From positions 32,005,521 to 32,069,520 of the forward strand of contig NC_058193.1 of assembly GCF_907165205.1 (NCBI RefSeq): a stretch of 64,000 nt of DNA, read 5' to 3'. This document shows positions 11,451 to 23,481 of the stretch, piece after piece (positions within the stretch are counted from its first letter, which is position 1; each line of letters opens with the position of its first letter). The stretch comes from Coccinella septempunctata (taxonomy: Eukaryota > Arthropoda > Insecta > Coleoptera > Coccinellidae). Under the pieces are notes generated by a model that was given only the letters and a program-made list of their open reading frames with translations, had not been told where the DNA came from and made no database searches. A program made the position numbers and the translations under genes.

Positions 11451-12280
11451 ATGTAGAAATTCTCACAGTTTTTTCACTTAAAAATATGTGATCAAAAAGT
11501 TAATCAAAAAAACCATAAATACGGTTTGCAGAAAACTATCCAAACAGATCCATTTCCATTTTAAATCACACAACTTCTCATTTATAATTGACTTGATCAC
11601 TTTGTGATGCAACCTGTATACGAGGGGTGAAGTTTGGTTTTTTGAATGACAACCCTAAATTTTGGTGCCACGAATGGATGGACCTCAAGTCCTTGATGGT
11701 TTTTTTTCCTTTTCTACACAGCAGGAATCAAATAGCCACTTCTGGCGAGTGGCAGGTGCATGCAAAAGTGGTGTAGAGGCTGTGCATAAACGTGCTCAAA
11801 TTAAAACTGATTGACCATTGCCGTTCCTACTATTTTCAACAGAAAATTTCGGGGATCGGTTATTGCAACTAATTAACCGATAATCGTGATCTGAACCTTA
11901 CGGACAAGGTATAAATCGTGAGGCCTATATGACCCACTGATCGCCGTTACTCGATGGAGTACAATTGCCCATTCAGATACATTTATGCAGAAAAATCGGC
12001 TTTCTACCATTCGAACAGTCGATTGTAATACGGCCGGAAGTCCGCGAAAGGAAATCATTGCGAACTGCTGATTCATAAAAAAATCGGAACCCACTAACTA
12101 GCCGGTCGACCGACAAACTGTTAAACGAGTCGTTCAAATCGATGAATTGGTAAATATTTTGGTCCTACAGGTTAGCTTGGATTCGGTTTATCGGTAGGAG
12201 TCGAAAAACTTGAAGATGTTATATAACGAATGGTCTATTCGACCACGTGATTGTGAATCGAAAAAAGCGGTCGGCGTTTA
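11451..12280. other. Non-coding stretch with weak repeat traces
   Basis: About 11635-11710 ('gaatgacaaccctaaa', then a run towards 'gatggtttttttcc') resembles a passage near 43210, so it is probably an old dispersed repeat. No gene recognised. Confidence 0.4.
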
Positions 12281-13380
12281 TACAGGGAGTCCCGAAATCA
12301 ACGCAACAAAATTTGATCTCAGATTCCCAAAAATTCTTGTCTTGATGACAAACTTCTTGCCTTCTCTTGAGAAAGAGTCGAGAAATTTAAAAAAATTTTG
12401 TCTTGACGTTTTATTGAGATATTCAATCTTGTCTTGTCTCAAAAAATTTCTTGATCAACCAATGACACCGTTCATCGTGATTCCAATCTGGTGGTTCATT
12501 TGTTGTGTGACGAACTCAAAATGTTCATCATATAATCAGGCAGTGCAATTTAAATAATAACAACGTTCTGGCATGAAAGTTATTTTAAATTATCTTCTAT
12601 TAACCTTAACCTATTACTATATATCGATACGCCACTGTTAACGGACCCAGTTCTGTCAATTGAATTTCAATTTGCCACCTTCTACGTCATTATCCTTCCA
12701 ATGGGCTTTGAGCTGAATTGCGACGTCTTTCTGTACATACTCTTGATTATCACAAAGTGGTAGTCTTATTTTACCATAAGTGACATTGACATAAACAGAA
12801 CGTCTGCTGAGCCATTTGGCTCCGATTCTGACTCAGAATATTCACTAACAAGCAATAGAGAGAAACGTAAGTTTTAGTAAAATTATAAAATGATCAGTGA
12901 AACTAAAGCGACTAATGCAAGTGAAAATGATAAATCTGAATCTGAAACCGTATCTGCGAAAGCAGCAGAAAAATGAAAAAGCAGCATCATTCACCAATGC
13001 AAGATATTAGTAGGTACTAGTGGCAAAAATCACAGTAAAACTTTTCAATTTGTAATTCAAGTGAACACATGTACCAACGGCAAAAATGATAAATAAGCCA
13101 AAATTATACCATTTTTCATCATAAACATAAAAAAGTGTATGCCTGGAAGAAAAAATTGCAAATCTAGATTCCAATTGGAGTTTCAACCAGATTATCATTA
13201 ATTATTTTGAATTCATATTTTTTGTAGCAGAAAATAATTAGGAACAGGTATTTCTTGGGGTATTTTATGTTAGAATATGTTATCGTTGTCACAAATCAAC
13301 ACGTATTATCGTATTCATGGTCTTGCCTTGAAATTCAGAAATTGCTTCTTGTCTTTTCAAGAACTTGCCTACCCCAGACA
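12281..13380. mobile_element. Possible hAT-like non-autonomous remnant
   Basis: The right edge near 13374 reads 'caagaacttgcctacccca', whose inverse resembles hAT-type ends (a CAGGGGTAGGCAA-like start). The repeated 'cttgtctt' words near 12340-12440 and 13320-13360 suggest two related termini facing each other. Inside, a short minus-strand frame (about 12659-12775) and serine/acid-rich codons near 12810 could be coding relics, but nothing is diagnostic. This is a weak call based on end appearance only. Confidence 0.25.
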
Positions 13381-13559
13381 GAAAAAAGACTCATGTGTAT
13401 AAGCGATCTGAATGCCAGTGGCCCTTAAACATAACGATTACCCCTTTTAGCTGGCTTTTCAAAAGATTAATCTCCTCTGTCGAAAGTTATGTATCTATAA
13501 CATAGGCATAGAGACATGGACTGAGCATTCCCTTTCGATCTGTGCATGAAATACTGTCA

Positions 13560-14110
13560 AAAAAAGTGACAAGGAGAAACAGAACGTCAGGTCAGCTACT
13601 TGTCTTCTTCTAGAATTTTGATTGGTCCATACTGACGTCTATGTCAATAGAAAAGAGACAGGTCTTGGCCTGACGATCATTTCTCTCTCTCTTTCTGTAA
13701 TTGCTCGGTCCATGTCTCTCTTTCTTTGTCTGTGATATCTAACAACTCTATGGTTGACACATGACATTTGCGTTCATAAAAATTGTTGGGAACGTCCATA
13801 GAACGTTCGATGCACCTGTTTTCCGAAAAATCGCCCATACTTGTCGTTTTTTCCGACCCGAATTTACGGCATAAAAACGCAGACGGTCCCTGCTCCGTGC
13901 CAGGCCATAACTGCAGCCCACAGACGCACACGCCTTCGGGACGCCTTGAAAAACTGACCGACAAGCGTGGACTATGAAAATGAAAATCGAGCAGAGGTGT
14001 CTCCGCATATTCCGATATGTGTTGTTCGTTAACCGACAATCAACCTGTTGCTCTCTCATCTCACGGTGAAAGATACTCAATTAAATGCTGCCCACCAGCT
14101 GCCCCTTAAC
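13560..14110. other. GC-richer unique island
   Basis: Unlike its AT-rich surroundings, this stretch contains several CpGs and no recognised repeat ('cagacgcacacgccttcggg' near 13921). It is preceded by a pyrimidine-rich run at 13678-13735. Open frames exist on both strands, but none looks like a known protein. It could be a promoter or a non-coding first exon; nothing in the sequence decides this. Confidence 0.35.
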
Positions 14111-14460
14111 CGCCTCTCATCCATCTCCTTATGATACGTGCCTCTCGATATCGTTTTTGTGGGTGGTTGGAAATTATTCAGCCGTTCGTTACCAAATGTA
14201 ATGGAACGCAAGGAGAAATTGAAAACCTACAACTGTTTGGAGAAAAAACACATTTTAGATCGGAGGGGGCGTTGGGTTGCACGGCCTTCTCGAAAAGGGA
14301 ATCTTGGAAAGTTTAATGTCGCCTGTTTTCCATATTTCATCCCAGTTCATCTCTGTAACGAACATCAATGCCAAACTGTTGAAAAACCTTCAACGGTGGT
14401 GAAAATGACCCTTGTGGCATCACATACCACCTTCGTTTTACTGATTTATAGATGTTGGAA

Positions 14461-14565
14461 AAGATAGAAAGTTAGAGGGGAACAGAGATAAGAGAAAGAG
14501 AGCTTGGTAGAGAGTGCTCAGGAGACAGAGTGAGAGAAGAAAGCCGGAAGAGAAAGTGGTAAAGT
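14461..14565. repeat. Polypurine tract
   Basis: About 100 bases made almost only of A and G on the + strand ('agataagagaaagagag' and similar), with few pyrimidine breaks. It is low-complexity sequence with mirror-like segments. No gene overlaps it convincingly. Confidence 0.6.
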
Positions 14566-14774
14566 TTATAGTACGAAATCAGTTTCAAAAATATGAAAAA
14601 AAAGTTCAGTGAAAAGTAGTAGGGCCTCTGAATTAAGAAGCCTTGATCCATTTCTCTCCAGAGTTCTTGAAGTGTTTGATAGCTGATCCCAAGCTTCCAA
14701 AAGCAGCTGTTTCATGATTCGAAAAGTACTAAAAGTCTCTCTACTGGTAGACACTGTCAGAAACCGATCTTGTG

Positions 14775-15680
14775 CAGGAATTCATTCATTCCTGTATCCC
14801 GTTACCGGGAATAAATCTACAAAAAGACATAAAAAAGCCTTATAATTTCTTAGGGCTAATTGCGACTGTGTGCCCTCCAGTGACTGAAGAGACCCAACCG
14901 TGACCTACAGATCCTTCCACACTCCGGGCATGGATAGTCACCAACAAGATCTGGCAGCCGCTGTATTCTTCTCGAGTCTTCATTATAACTGAGCGCCATA
15001 GACCTCCACTCTGACCTGTCTAACGCGAGTTGTTCCCAGTTATGATTGGCATTAATTGATTTTAGGCATTGATGTAGTGTATCCTTAAACCGCTTATACT
15101 GGCCTCCTGGTTTCCAGGTTCCCTCTGTAAATTCGCCATACAGAGCTATTTTGGGGAGTCTTATGTCTTGCATCCTCAGAATGTGGCTGCTCTATCTGAG
15201 TCGGGCCCTCGTTACTTGAGTCTCAATTATTGTACAACTCGCGCGTTGCAAGACTTCTGCATTCGAAACTTTGTGGAACCATCTGATGTGCATTATCTGT
15301 CTTAGATGACGTTGTTGCGTTTGTTCAAGCTGTTTAATATGTCGTCTGTAGGGCGTCCAGCTTTCGCTTCCTTAAAGAAGCGTTGGGGAGGACGACATCT
15401 TTGTAAACAGCTGTCTTGGTCATCAAATTGAGGTCGTGATTTTGAAACACTCTGACCTTTAGCTTCCAGAATGCCCGTGATGCAGCATTGATACGGTTGT
15501 GTATTTCCGTGTCTAGGTTAGCCCTAGTATTTATGAAGCTTCCCAAGTATTTGAACTGCTCGACCTGTTCTAGAGTTTCATTCTCCTGGTTGATATCTGT
15601 TTGAAGGCTTTCTGGCGGACTTACTAGGATTTTGGTTGTGTCGATATTGAGTCTAAGGCCTAAAGCTTCGTATATATGTT
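14775..15680 (-). mobile_element. Non-LTR retrotransposon, 5'-truncated 3' end
   Basis: The 3' part of a LINE in reverse orientation: the end of the reverse transcriptase ORF, a short 3' untranslated region and a tail of two or three GAATG-like units ('gaatgaatgaa' on the minus strand near 14785). It is cut at about 15680, before the catalytic FADD/YADD box, as expected of incomplete reverse transcription. The clade cannot be assigned from this fragment. Confidence 0.8.
14856..15680 (-). pseudogene. LINE ORF2 C-terminus (RT thumb and zinc finger)
   Basis: Read in reverse, the sequence gives the conserved end of a LINE polymerase: ALGLRLNIDTTKILV, then QFKYLGSFI, INAASRAFWKLK, then (after a frameshift) LLYGSESWTPYRRHIKQLEQ, then SHILRMQDIRLPK. 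It closes with a C2H2-like finger CPECGRICRSRLGLFSH followed by WRAH, 3 residues before the stop at 14856. Two lesions are clear: one extra C near 15385 ('cctccccaac') shifts the frame, and a tryptophan codon became TAG near 15190. Fingers at this position are known in several LINE groups and probably help bind the RNA or target. Confidence 0.85.
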
Positions 15681-16271
15681 TATATATGTGCAGGTATGGT
15701 AGATCTTAGGCTTAGCCATTTCTCGGTCTATTTGTCACGTTGCCAGTTTCTCGATATTTATGAATGTGCGCTTTCAATAACTTAAAAGAAATTCGCAACA
15801 TCTTCCTCTTCGATTATACCAACAGCCCTATAAAATAAATATGATAGAAATATTCCATTTTCATCCATTCATTCGATGGCTAATGTTGGTGGTTGTATTC
15901 CGAAGAACCTTGTCTTTGGTCCATTTCTCACACTCCAAAGTTTCGAGATCGTGATCATCTATTGAAAGTATGGTATGCTTTTCTCAGTACACCCAGACGA
16001 AGTATGTCGCAGGTTTAAATTGCAGATTGAACTTGATCATTCAGTCTAGTAGCTTTCTAGACGGAAGTGATCGATCTCCGGACAACAGTAATTTCTTGAC
16101 ATTAATATGTATAGGCCGCTCATCGATTGGTAAATCTTGTTGGGCCTGAAGGTACTTGGTTGGAGGATGAGGAGAAGTTTATAGGTTCCCAGGCAGTTAG
16201 GTAATGACAATACATAATATCAGAGCACTACTCATAGAAAATTCTCAGGATGCTGCAGATTTATTACTATA
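15681..16271. other. Non-coding stretch
   Basis: No gene or repeat recognised between the LINE fragment and Repeat A copy 4. Confidence 0.45.
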
Positions 16272-16928
16272 CAGGCTGAGTCTTTGACTCGTATTTATAT
16301 TTATATTTCAACAGTAGATTCTTGAGGTCAAGATTTTTTCCGAACCGGCCCTGATAAAAAGATTGCCATTTTAACATTTCATAATGAGCAGTGCCACCCC
16401 TGAAAAAACAGAGTTATCCTCAGAATAAAAAGCTAATTCTGTGTCACTACACATCTGTGGATCTTTTGAACAGAGTTGTATTCAGTTAATTTTTCAAATC
16501 TCACACATACTTCTTAATTCTCGAACATCAAATTACGCGTGAACGACGCAATATACAAGAAATTATAAAGAATACTTCTATATTAAAATACGTTCAAATT
16601 TCATTAGATAGCGTCCAACTTAGTTTCCAGAGTTGGGTTCTTTAAATTTTTGGTACGTGATGGTCATAATGAGAAAACTGGAAGACGTGGGTGTGATCTT
16701 GTATTTGCAGAAGATTCATCAAATAAATGAAAAACTATACTCCGAAATTCATTTCATTCGATAAAACCGTTTGTGAGATAGAACTGAAAATAACATTTTT
16801 TATGGTTTTTCAACAGCCTGTATCTTTTAAACCGAGTCGATTCGGAAAAAATGGTGAAGAGAAAAGTGTTTCATTTGACTCCAGGAATCTATTGTTAAAA
16901 CATTTGTACAAGTCAAAGACTCACCCTA
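16272..16928. mobile_element. Repeat A copy 4, uninterrupted
   Basis: The most complete copy, about 657 bp, in the same orientation as copy 2. It begins 'caggctgagtctttgactcg' and ends with the inverse ('acaagtcaaagactcaccct'). Body landmarks are 'cactacacatctgtggatct', 'aactggaagacgtgggtgt' and 'ggtttttcaacagcctgta'. It lacks a reading frame of useful length, so it depends on an unknown transposase. It is the reference used here to read the insertions in copies 1 and 2. Confidence 0.88.
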
Positions 16929-17804
16929 TATATGTTGAAAAAGATGCTTAGGGACTCTTATTTGGTAGGCACTTATTGATACAGTTAGAATATTTTCGAA
17001 GATCTAAGTATTTTTCGAGAAAAATTCCTGTTACTGTTTCCTGAACTTCATTCAGGATGGTAGGAAAGTCATCAACTGTCACTGTCACTTGTGTTGTTTA
17101 GCTTGACAAGGTTTGTTTGTTTTTTATGAAGACATTTCAACAAATTTAGAATATGAGCCGGCGTTTATTGAATTTCCATTTCGAAACAGTTTCATTTCTG
17201 TTATTCAATATTTTCGCTATTTCGAATCGATATAGGAGTTATTTCTGTCCACACACGTGAGAACCGATTCCCTCCTCTCGGTAATCAGATAACAAGCATC
17301 GCAAATCAGATCCGCAAGTATATTTTTATCAACCGTAAAGGATATTAGATGCCCGTTTAGGATTTCCGCTACGGAATATAAGAAACGAGCCTATTTAACT
17401 TGCCTATTTGCGTGCTGCTGTGAATCTAAAACGTATTGTCGGTTATTGTATCTGTTTCCTCAGTTATTAGCCACGAAAATTGCCGCAGATTGTGTCGTTT
17501 GACAGTTCGAGACCGGTAATTGGAGGAGCTAGTTATGGCAGGAGATCATGCTACTACCTTTCGGATATTTCATCCTGCTTGACTTGTACAATCTGCTGTT
17601 TGGAGTTAATTATACTTTATGTGACATAAAGAACAGAATATCTAGTAATAATGAATTTATACAACAGTTTTTGGTATGTGCATCAGGGTTAAGTTAGGTC
17701 AAAATTTGAGAAAATACAACTGTACGGAAAAAAGGTTTTATTGCATCATATTTTCCCACATTTGTATAAGGCATTCTGTGATGGGAGTTATAGCTGAATC
17801 CAGA
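16929..17804. other. Non-coding stretch
   Basis: Mostly unique sequence; 17230-17540 is slightly GC-richer. No exon or RNA gene recognised. Confidence 0.45.
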
Positions 17805-17806
17805 TA

Positions 17807-19081
17807 CGAGGATGTATTGATATCTAGTTAGCCTAGACCAGACCAAATTTGCGTTACCATAGCAACGAACAATAAGTCATTAGAAGTGTCAGTATGAAGT
17901 TTGAGGTCAAAAAAGTAAACCAGAGTTACGCAATAAATTAAAAGAAAAAAGATGTCCACCGAAATTGTGAAAATCGAAAATTTGGAGTATATAGCCATCA
18001 TCAAGTACCTGTATTTAAAAGGGTTAAGAGGTAAGCAGATTTACGAAGATATGCTTAGTACTCTTGGTGATCAATATCCTTCGTATACGACCGTGAAAAA
18101 TTGGACTGCAAGCTTTAAAAGAGGTAAATTTTCCATTGAAGATGATTACCGACCAGGAAGGCCAGTTTCTGTGTCAGTCCCCGAAAATATCGATGAAGTT
18201 CATGACATGATTTTATCAGACCGTCGAATTGGGCTGAAACAGATATCTGAAGCACTGAATATTTCATACGAACGCTTTCTCATATAGTTCAAGTCAATTT
18301 GAACATGAGAAAAATTGCTACAAAATGGATGCACAAATGTTTGAATGTTAACCAAAAGCGTGCAAGGGTAGTAGCATCGCGTTCGATCTGTGCTCGATTT
18401 GAAAACGATGTAGACTTCTTGAACCGAATTGTTACTATGGATGAGAGGGGTACATTTCTACGATCCAGTAACAAAGCAACAATCGATGGAATGGGGACAC
18501 TCTGGTTCTCCAAGACCTGAGAAGTTTCATGTCCAAAAATCTGCTGGAAAAGTTCTTGCTTCAGTTTTTTGGGATTGCCATGGAGTAATCATGATTGGTT
18601 TTTCGGCTAACGGTAGAACAATATCCGGAGATTACTAGTCGACATTACTAACCACCCTACGGGAATAATTAAAGAGAAAAGACGCGAAAAGCTATCCAAA
18701 GGTGTTTTGTTTTTGCAGGACAAAGCCCCTGCTCATAAATCTCATGTTGCCATGCAAAAAATTCGTGATTTAGGGTTTGAATTACTAGAACACCCTCCTT
18801 ATTCACCAGATTTGGTTCCTTCCGACTATCATCTCTTACCTCAACTGAAAAAAAGTTTAAAAGGTCGTAAATTTCCTTCCAACGAGGAGGTAATAAAAGC
18901 TGTGGAGGTCTGGTTTGCAGAGCAAGGAGAAACATTTTTTTTTGAAAGGTCTAGAGACGTTGCAGGTTCGCTGTAATAAACGTATCCAATTAAGAGGAGA
19001 ATATGTTGAGGGATAAAATATTTTGACATTGAAATTTTGTTTGGTTCTATAGTAGGCTTAGAATTTCTCAATATATCCTCG
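17807..19081 (+). mobile_element. Mariner copy 4, both ends intact
   Basis: At 1275 bp this is the best preserved structure of the family. The 5' end is 'cgaggatgtattgatatcta' at 17807 and the 3' end is 'aatttctcaatatatcctcg' ending at 19081. TA dinucleotides flank both sides (17805-17806 and 19082-19083), the mariner target duplication. With both ends intact it could in principle be moved by a transposase supplied in trans. Confidence 0.95.
17952..18976 (+). pseudogene. Mariner transposase pseudogene, copy 4
   Basis: Transposase relic spanning MSTEIVKIEN to the ancestral stop at 18974-18976. The N-terminal helix-turn-helix region is open for 111 codons, then a small deletion at about 18278 ('acgctttctcatat' in place of the ERVHHI codons) shifts the frame to a stop. 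A second deletion removes the tryptophan of the first catalytic motif DETW at about 18440. The second motif reads QDKAPAH (N to K next to the catalytic D). The third motif reads YSPDLVPSDYHLL, giving the 34-residue spacing between the last two aspartates that defines mariner. Confidence 0.92.
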
Positions 19082-19083
19082 TA

Positions 19084-20084
19084 CAGTCTATTTTCTGGAA
19101 GCCATGAGAAATTTATCTTCAGTAGCCCCAATATATTTGAGTTAGCAAGAGACAGTGAAAACCGAGCAAATCAGATCGAAAAAAATAAGTGCGTGCCTAT
19201 CGAAAGTAGGGCATTGTTTTGGCATACATTTACTGTGCTCATGTTGTTTGTTTGCAAAAACATATGATAGGGTAGAATTGATATTATGGGAAGATGAAGA
19301 ATTTCTGATCTATGTGAATTGTTTTTCAATAGGAACTGGTCGATGTTGACATGGATTTCCTCTCCAAAAAGGTCGGGATTTTTATTGACACTAACCTATG
19401 GAGCAAGGACTGATAAAGTAGGATCATAATGAAGAAATTCAATATTCTTTTTTGTGATTGGGTAATAGCTTAAGTTCAACTTCTGCATTTGTCTAAAATA
19501 CGTCATCATATCCAGTTCTTCTGCGTCATCGAGCTCAAAGAGTGTTCAACCCAGAGAACAAGACCCCGCTTTTTCTTCGAACAGTATTCCAACGACTGGT
19601 AATGCACGTTTTGGTCAGTATCAAATTTCAAGAGCTTTTCGGAACGAGGAGTTCATTGTTGGGTGGGACGGCTAATTTTGTCTGCGTCAACCGCAAAATC
19701 ACGAGATGCGTACTTCCGAAATCTACTTCGAATTTCCGTTAGCAATTGACACATCCTGTCGTAGCTATTGAAGCTTTATTTATATCTTCGGAGGATTTTG
19801 ATGAGCGACATGAATAAAATGATTTATTGAACGATTAAATATACTCGAGCTCAAAGGCAAAGTAAATCTGGTAATGCACCGTTTCAGCAAACTGGCAAAA
19901 TTCCAGGAATGATATCCCTTCTTCATTTTTTAGTACTTATGAATCCTTCAGAATCAGGAAAACACAATTTATTCATAAAAACTTTTTTTTTATTTTACAT
20001 AATATTCTCTTTTACTAAATGAATTTTTGCACCTGGAAAATTGATAATGAAAACAACTTTTCCAATTTTACTTCCGTATACGAA
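19084..20084. other. Non-coding stretch
   Basis: No gene recognised. The short frames here have no similarity to a known family that I can see. Confidence 0.45.
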
Positions 20085-20155
20085 TATTTCAATAGTAGAT
20101 TCTTGAGGTCAAAAGAAATACTTTTTTCTATACCTATACCATAGAAATTCAAAGG
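20085..20155. mobile_element. Repeat A terminal fragment
   Basis: Only part of one terminal repeat remains: 'gaatatttcaatagtagatt' followed by 'cttgaggtcaaaagaaatac'. No Repeat A body follows. Confidence 0.7.
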
Positions 20156-20479
20156 GGTGCTTCTTGTCAAAAATAAAAAAAGTGTCTTTTCACTTTGTCT
20201 CGAGAATCTGTGACCAAATTTTGTTGTATTGCACCCGTTGAAAAAGTTTTTCCATGAATGGAGTTGAAAAAAATACGTAGTGTGCTTCCAATTTCGAAGA
20301 AATATCTCGTGAAGTATCAGCTGTGAGCGTCGTCGTGTGAGCTCGAACCATTTATGAATAATTGAGCACCGACAATTCTCAGACATTTTTCTATGTTTCA
20401 CCATCACTTCCTCTCCAGGAATACCTAATGGTCCCCCATTTGCGATGGAAGAGTTGAAGTGGTCCTCAAACCGGTGAGT

Positions 20480-20700
20480 TATTACGTATAAAAAGACATA
20501 ATTATAACCGATGTACGCAAATTCTGCTGAAAATACCCAGGCTGTTTATGTTTAACGCTAAAATTTCCTGTGTTTATTTGTACAAAATGTTGCGAAGCAT
20601 ATCCGGCGAGAAGCGTTGCATTTGTAGCGTTTCCGGCCCCAGGAAACACGGCCAGCGGAAGTGATTTTTGACAGAAAATGTGGGGAGAAAACCTATTCCT
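20480..20700. other. Unique GC-richer segment
   Basis: Non-repetitive sequence with CpGs around 20605-20665 ('agcgtttccggccccagg'). Possibly a conserved non-coding element, but there is no direct evidence. Confidence 0.3.
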
Positions 20701-20889
20701 CAATCATTAATCAATGGAATTCATTATACTTTTAATCTATTGAAAAAACCTTGCAGTTTCGTGAAAACCCAAAGAAGAAACTTAGGCATGCTACAAGTTC
20801 TGTCACAATAATCGGATTCATAGCAATTGGTCATTTTTAGATAGATAAATAACTTCGAAATTGAGTCAGAGAAAGAAGAGTAATGATGG

Positions 20890-21110
20890 GTTCCTTCCTC
20901 AGGTCTTAGTTCTTAGTAACTCTGCATAAATTTATGTTTTATTCACTTTCTGCGAAATGTACATGCATAAATAAATAAATAAATTCGCCATTGGATTGGT
21001 CTCTTACTTAAATATTAGTTCTCAGTAACTCTGCACAAGCTCGCCATTAGATTGGTCCCTTTCTTAGGTATCAGTTCTTAGTAACACTGTAGTAACAGAC
21101 TATGAAGACC
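20890..21110. repeat. Dispersed repeat B fragments
   Basis: Three copies of the word group 'attagttctcagtaactctg' with 'gattggtcc' nearby lie in tandem here, together with a short ATAA run near 20970. The same group forms the terminal repeats of the small element at 62127-62269, so this is a degraded cluster of that family. Confidence 0.65.
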
Positions 21111-21218
21111 ATTTTTGATGGAAATATCATAAGCATTTGACTGCTTATTGCGCACAACAAAATGAAATTTAGGGGGTTCTTCATCTACTATCAGCTCGGA
21201 AGTAAAAAGATGAATGTA

Positions 21219-22212
21219 CGAGGATATATTGAAAAATTCTTAGCCTACTATAGAAGCAAAGAAAATTTCGATGTCTAAATGTTTAATTACTCAACATATT
21301 CTCCACTCAATTGGATACATTTATTACAGCGAACCTGCAACGTCTCTAGATCTTTGAAAAAAATGTTTCTTCTTGCTCTGCAAACCAGACCTCCACAGCT
21401 TTTATTACCTCCTCGTTTGAAGAAAATGTACGACCTTTTAAACTGGAGTCAAATTTGGTGATGTTCTAGTAATTCAAACCCTAAATCACGAATTTTTTGC
21501 ATGGCAACATGAGATTTGTGCGCAGGGGTGTTGCAAAAACAAAACACCTTTGGATAGCTTTCCGCGCCTTTTCTCTTCAATTTTTTCCGTAGAATGGTCA
21601 GTAAGGTCGAATAGTAATGTCCGGTTATTTTTCTACCCTTATCCAAAAAATCAATTATGATTACTCCATGGCAATCCCTAAAAACTGAAGCAAGAACTTT
21701 TCCAGTAGATTTTTGGACATGAAACTTCTTAGGTCTTGGAGAACCAGAGTGTTACCATTCCATCGGTTGTTGCTTTGTTTCTGGATCGTTGAAATGTACC
21801 CAAGTCTCATCCATAGTAACAATTCCGTTTAAGAGTCTACATGGTTTTCAAATCGAGCACAGATCGAATGCGATGCTTCTACCCTTGCACGCTTTTGGTC
21901 AACATTCAAACATTTGGGGATCCATTTTGCAGCAATTTTTTTCGTGTCCAAATTGACGTGAACTAAATGATGAACACGTGCATATGAAATATTCAGTGCT
22001 TCAGATATCCGTTTTAGCCCAATTCGACGGTCTGATATAATCATGTCAAGAACTGCATCGATATTTTCGGGGACTGACACAGAAACTGGCCTTTCCGAGC
22101 GGTCATCATCTTCAAAGAAAAATTGACCCCTTTTGAAGCTTGCAGTCCAATTTTTCACGGTCGCAGACGAAGGACATTGATCACCAAGAGTATTAAGCAT
22201 ATCTTCGTAAAT
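21219..22212 (-). mobile_element. Mariner copy 5, 5'-truncated
   Basis: Reverse orientation. The 3' terminal repeat is intact at the left ('cgaggatatattgaaaaatt' from 21219, preceded by TA). At the right the element stops inside the transposase gene at about 22212, where 'tcttcgtaaat' runs into unrelated 'ttagttttcgttgg'. The 5' terminal repeat and about the first 37 codons are lost. Confidence 0.9.
21324..22212 (-). pseudogene. Mariner transposase pseudogene, copy 5
   Basis: Read in reverse from 22212 it gives YEDMLNTLGDQ, TVKNWTASFKRGQF, DDDRSERP, ISEALNISYARVHHLVHV and KWIPKCLN, open for 123 codons to a stop after FENHVDS. The catalytic core is destroyed: 5 bp are missing where QDNAPAH should be (near 21531), removing the second aspartate and shifting the frame, and the segment that should carry YSPDLAPSD is deleted near 21450, removing the third. 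The ancestral stop is at 21324-21326. Confidence 0.9.
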
Positions 22213-23481
22213 TTAGTTTTCGTTGGATAACCCTGTATGTTTACGATCCTAGTCTTCGGAAATTTTATCTTGCCTCCAACAATCTCCTTATAGCATTCCC
22301 TTCTTCATTCATATTTCTGGCAGCGACATTGAGAGGTCATTCAACGAGATAAATGAACCCATCAACTGGGTCAAAATCTCCCAGGCAACTTGTGATATAT
22401 AATTCGTTATTCAATCTTTAATCTTGATTGCACCTACGCTGCTTTATGAATTGAAGGCCTCACTCTCATCATGTCTCATTGTGGATCAATGAAATTACTG
22501 TTTTTCAGTGTGGCCAATTACTCCATTGACGGAAATCCAGAATGTATAGGAAGTTAATTGGTGCTCCTAATAATTATTTCCAGTGATTACTAACGAGCGT
22601 GGTATGGAATTTTCATTCTGGGATATTAAATTTCGAGAAATAATACAAAATCCGATCACCTCTCCAGTACTCGAAAATATTCAAGGATTTCTGCAAGCTA
22701 TATAACACTAAAAATTGCTCAGAATTGCAATTTTCCTGTACTATTATAAAAGTTACCACCATAAGCTTTTATTTCTCGAAATTCGTAGGTGTTGATAAAA
22801 TGATACTTTACACATGGTGGAAATACGGGAGTTGATTTCCTGTCGTTTAACATAATATTTCATGCATAAACGTTGGGTTAGATATGCACTCCTTCTGAGG
22901 AGTACCAAAGATTTCCATCGGTTTCCTGGAGTTCCAAGGAAATGCTTGGGTTCCCATGAGAAAACTGGGAGGATGTTAGGAGGGTACAGAGCCAACTACC
23001 GAGACCATTTAGAATGAATAGTAATTCGTTCAGAACGCTTTTTAATTCTCTTCCGTCGAGCTGACATTTGCATTGTCCGGAAAGAAACAAACAATGAAGA
23101 CTATAAATTCCTTCGACTTTTTTCGAAGGTTTCCTACGATGAGATTTGTTCGAGTTGAAATTACATTTGCTTCATAATGTTGTGGTCATGGAAAAGTATT
23201 TTTGCAGTGGGATTTGTGCCTTTTATACAGGGTGAGAATGGGACCAACTAAAAAAGTGTCCAGAAAAAACCTCAACAAGAAGAATCTGCAACCGTTTAGT
23301 CATGCATAGATAAATCGCTGTCCCAAGTTAAAATCACACTCTTCAAAATAATATAATGATTCTTCATCTAATGTCAGTTTTGAAAGAGAGAGTAGGAAAG
23401 TAAAAAATTCATACAATTTTCCACTCTCAAACGTGTGTACCTCAGATTATAAAAAAATCGATGAGATTTTTGCTTGTAGTT
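22213..23481. other. Non-coding stretch
   Basis: No supported gene. 'atacagggtgagaatgggac' near 23226 may be one end of a small DNA element without a recognised partner. Confidence 0.4.

Noticed and set aside
13677..14080. Two overlapping reverse-strand frames of 110-120 codons
   Set aside because: Neither resembles a known protein, both overlap another open frame on the + strand, and the GC-richer composition makes chance open frames likelier.
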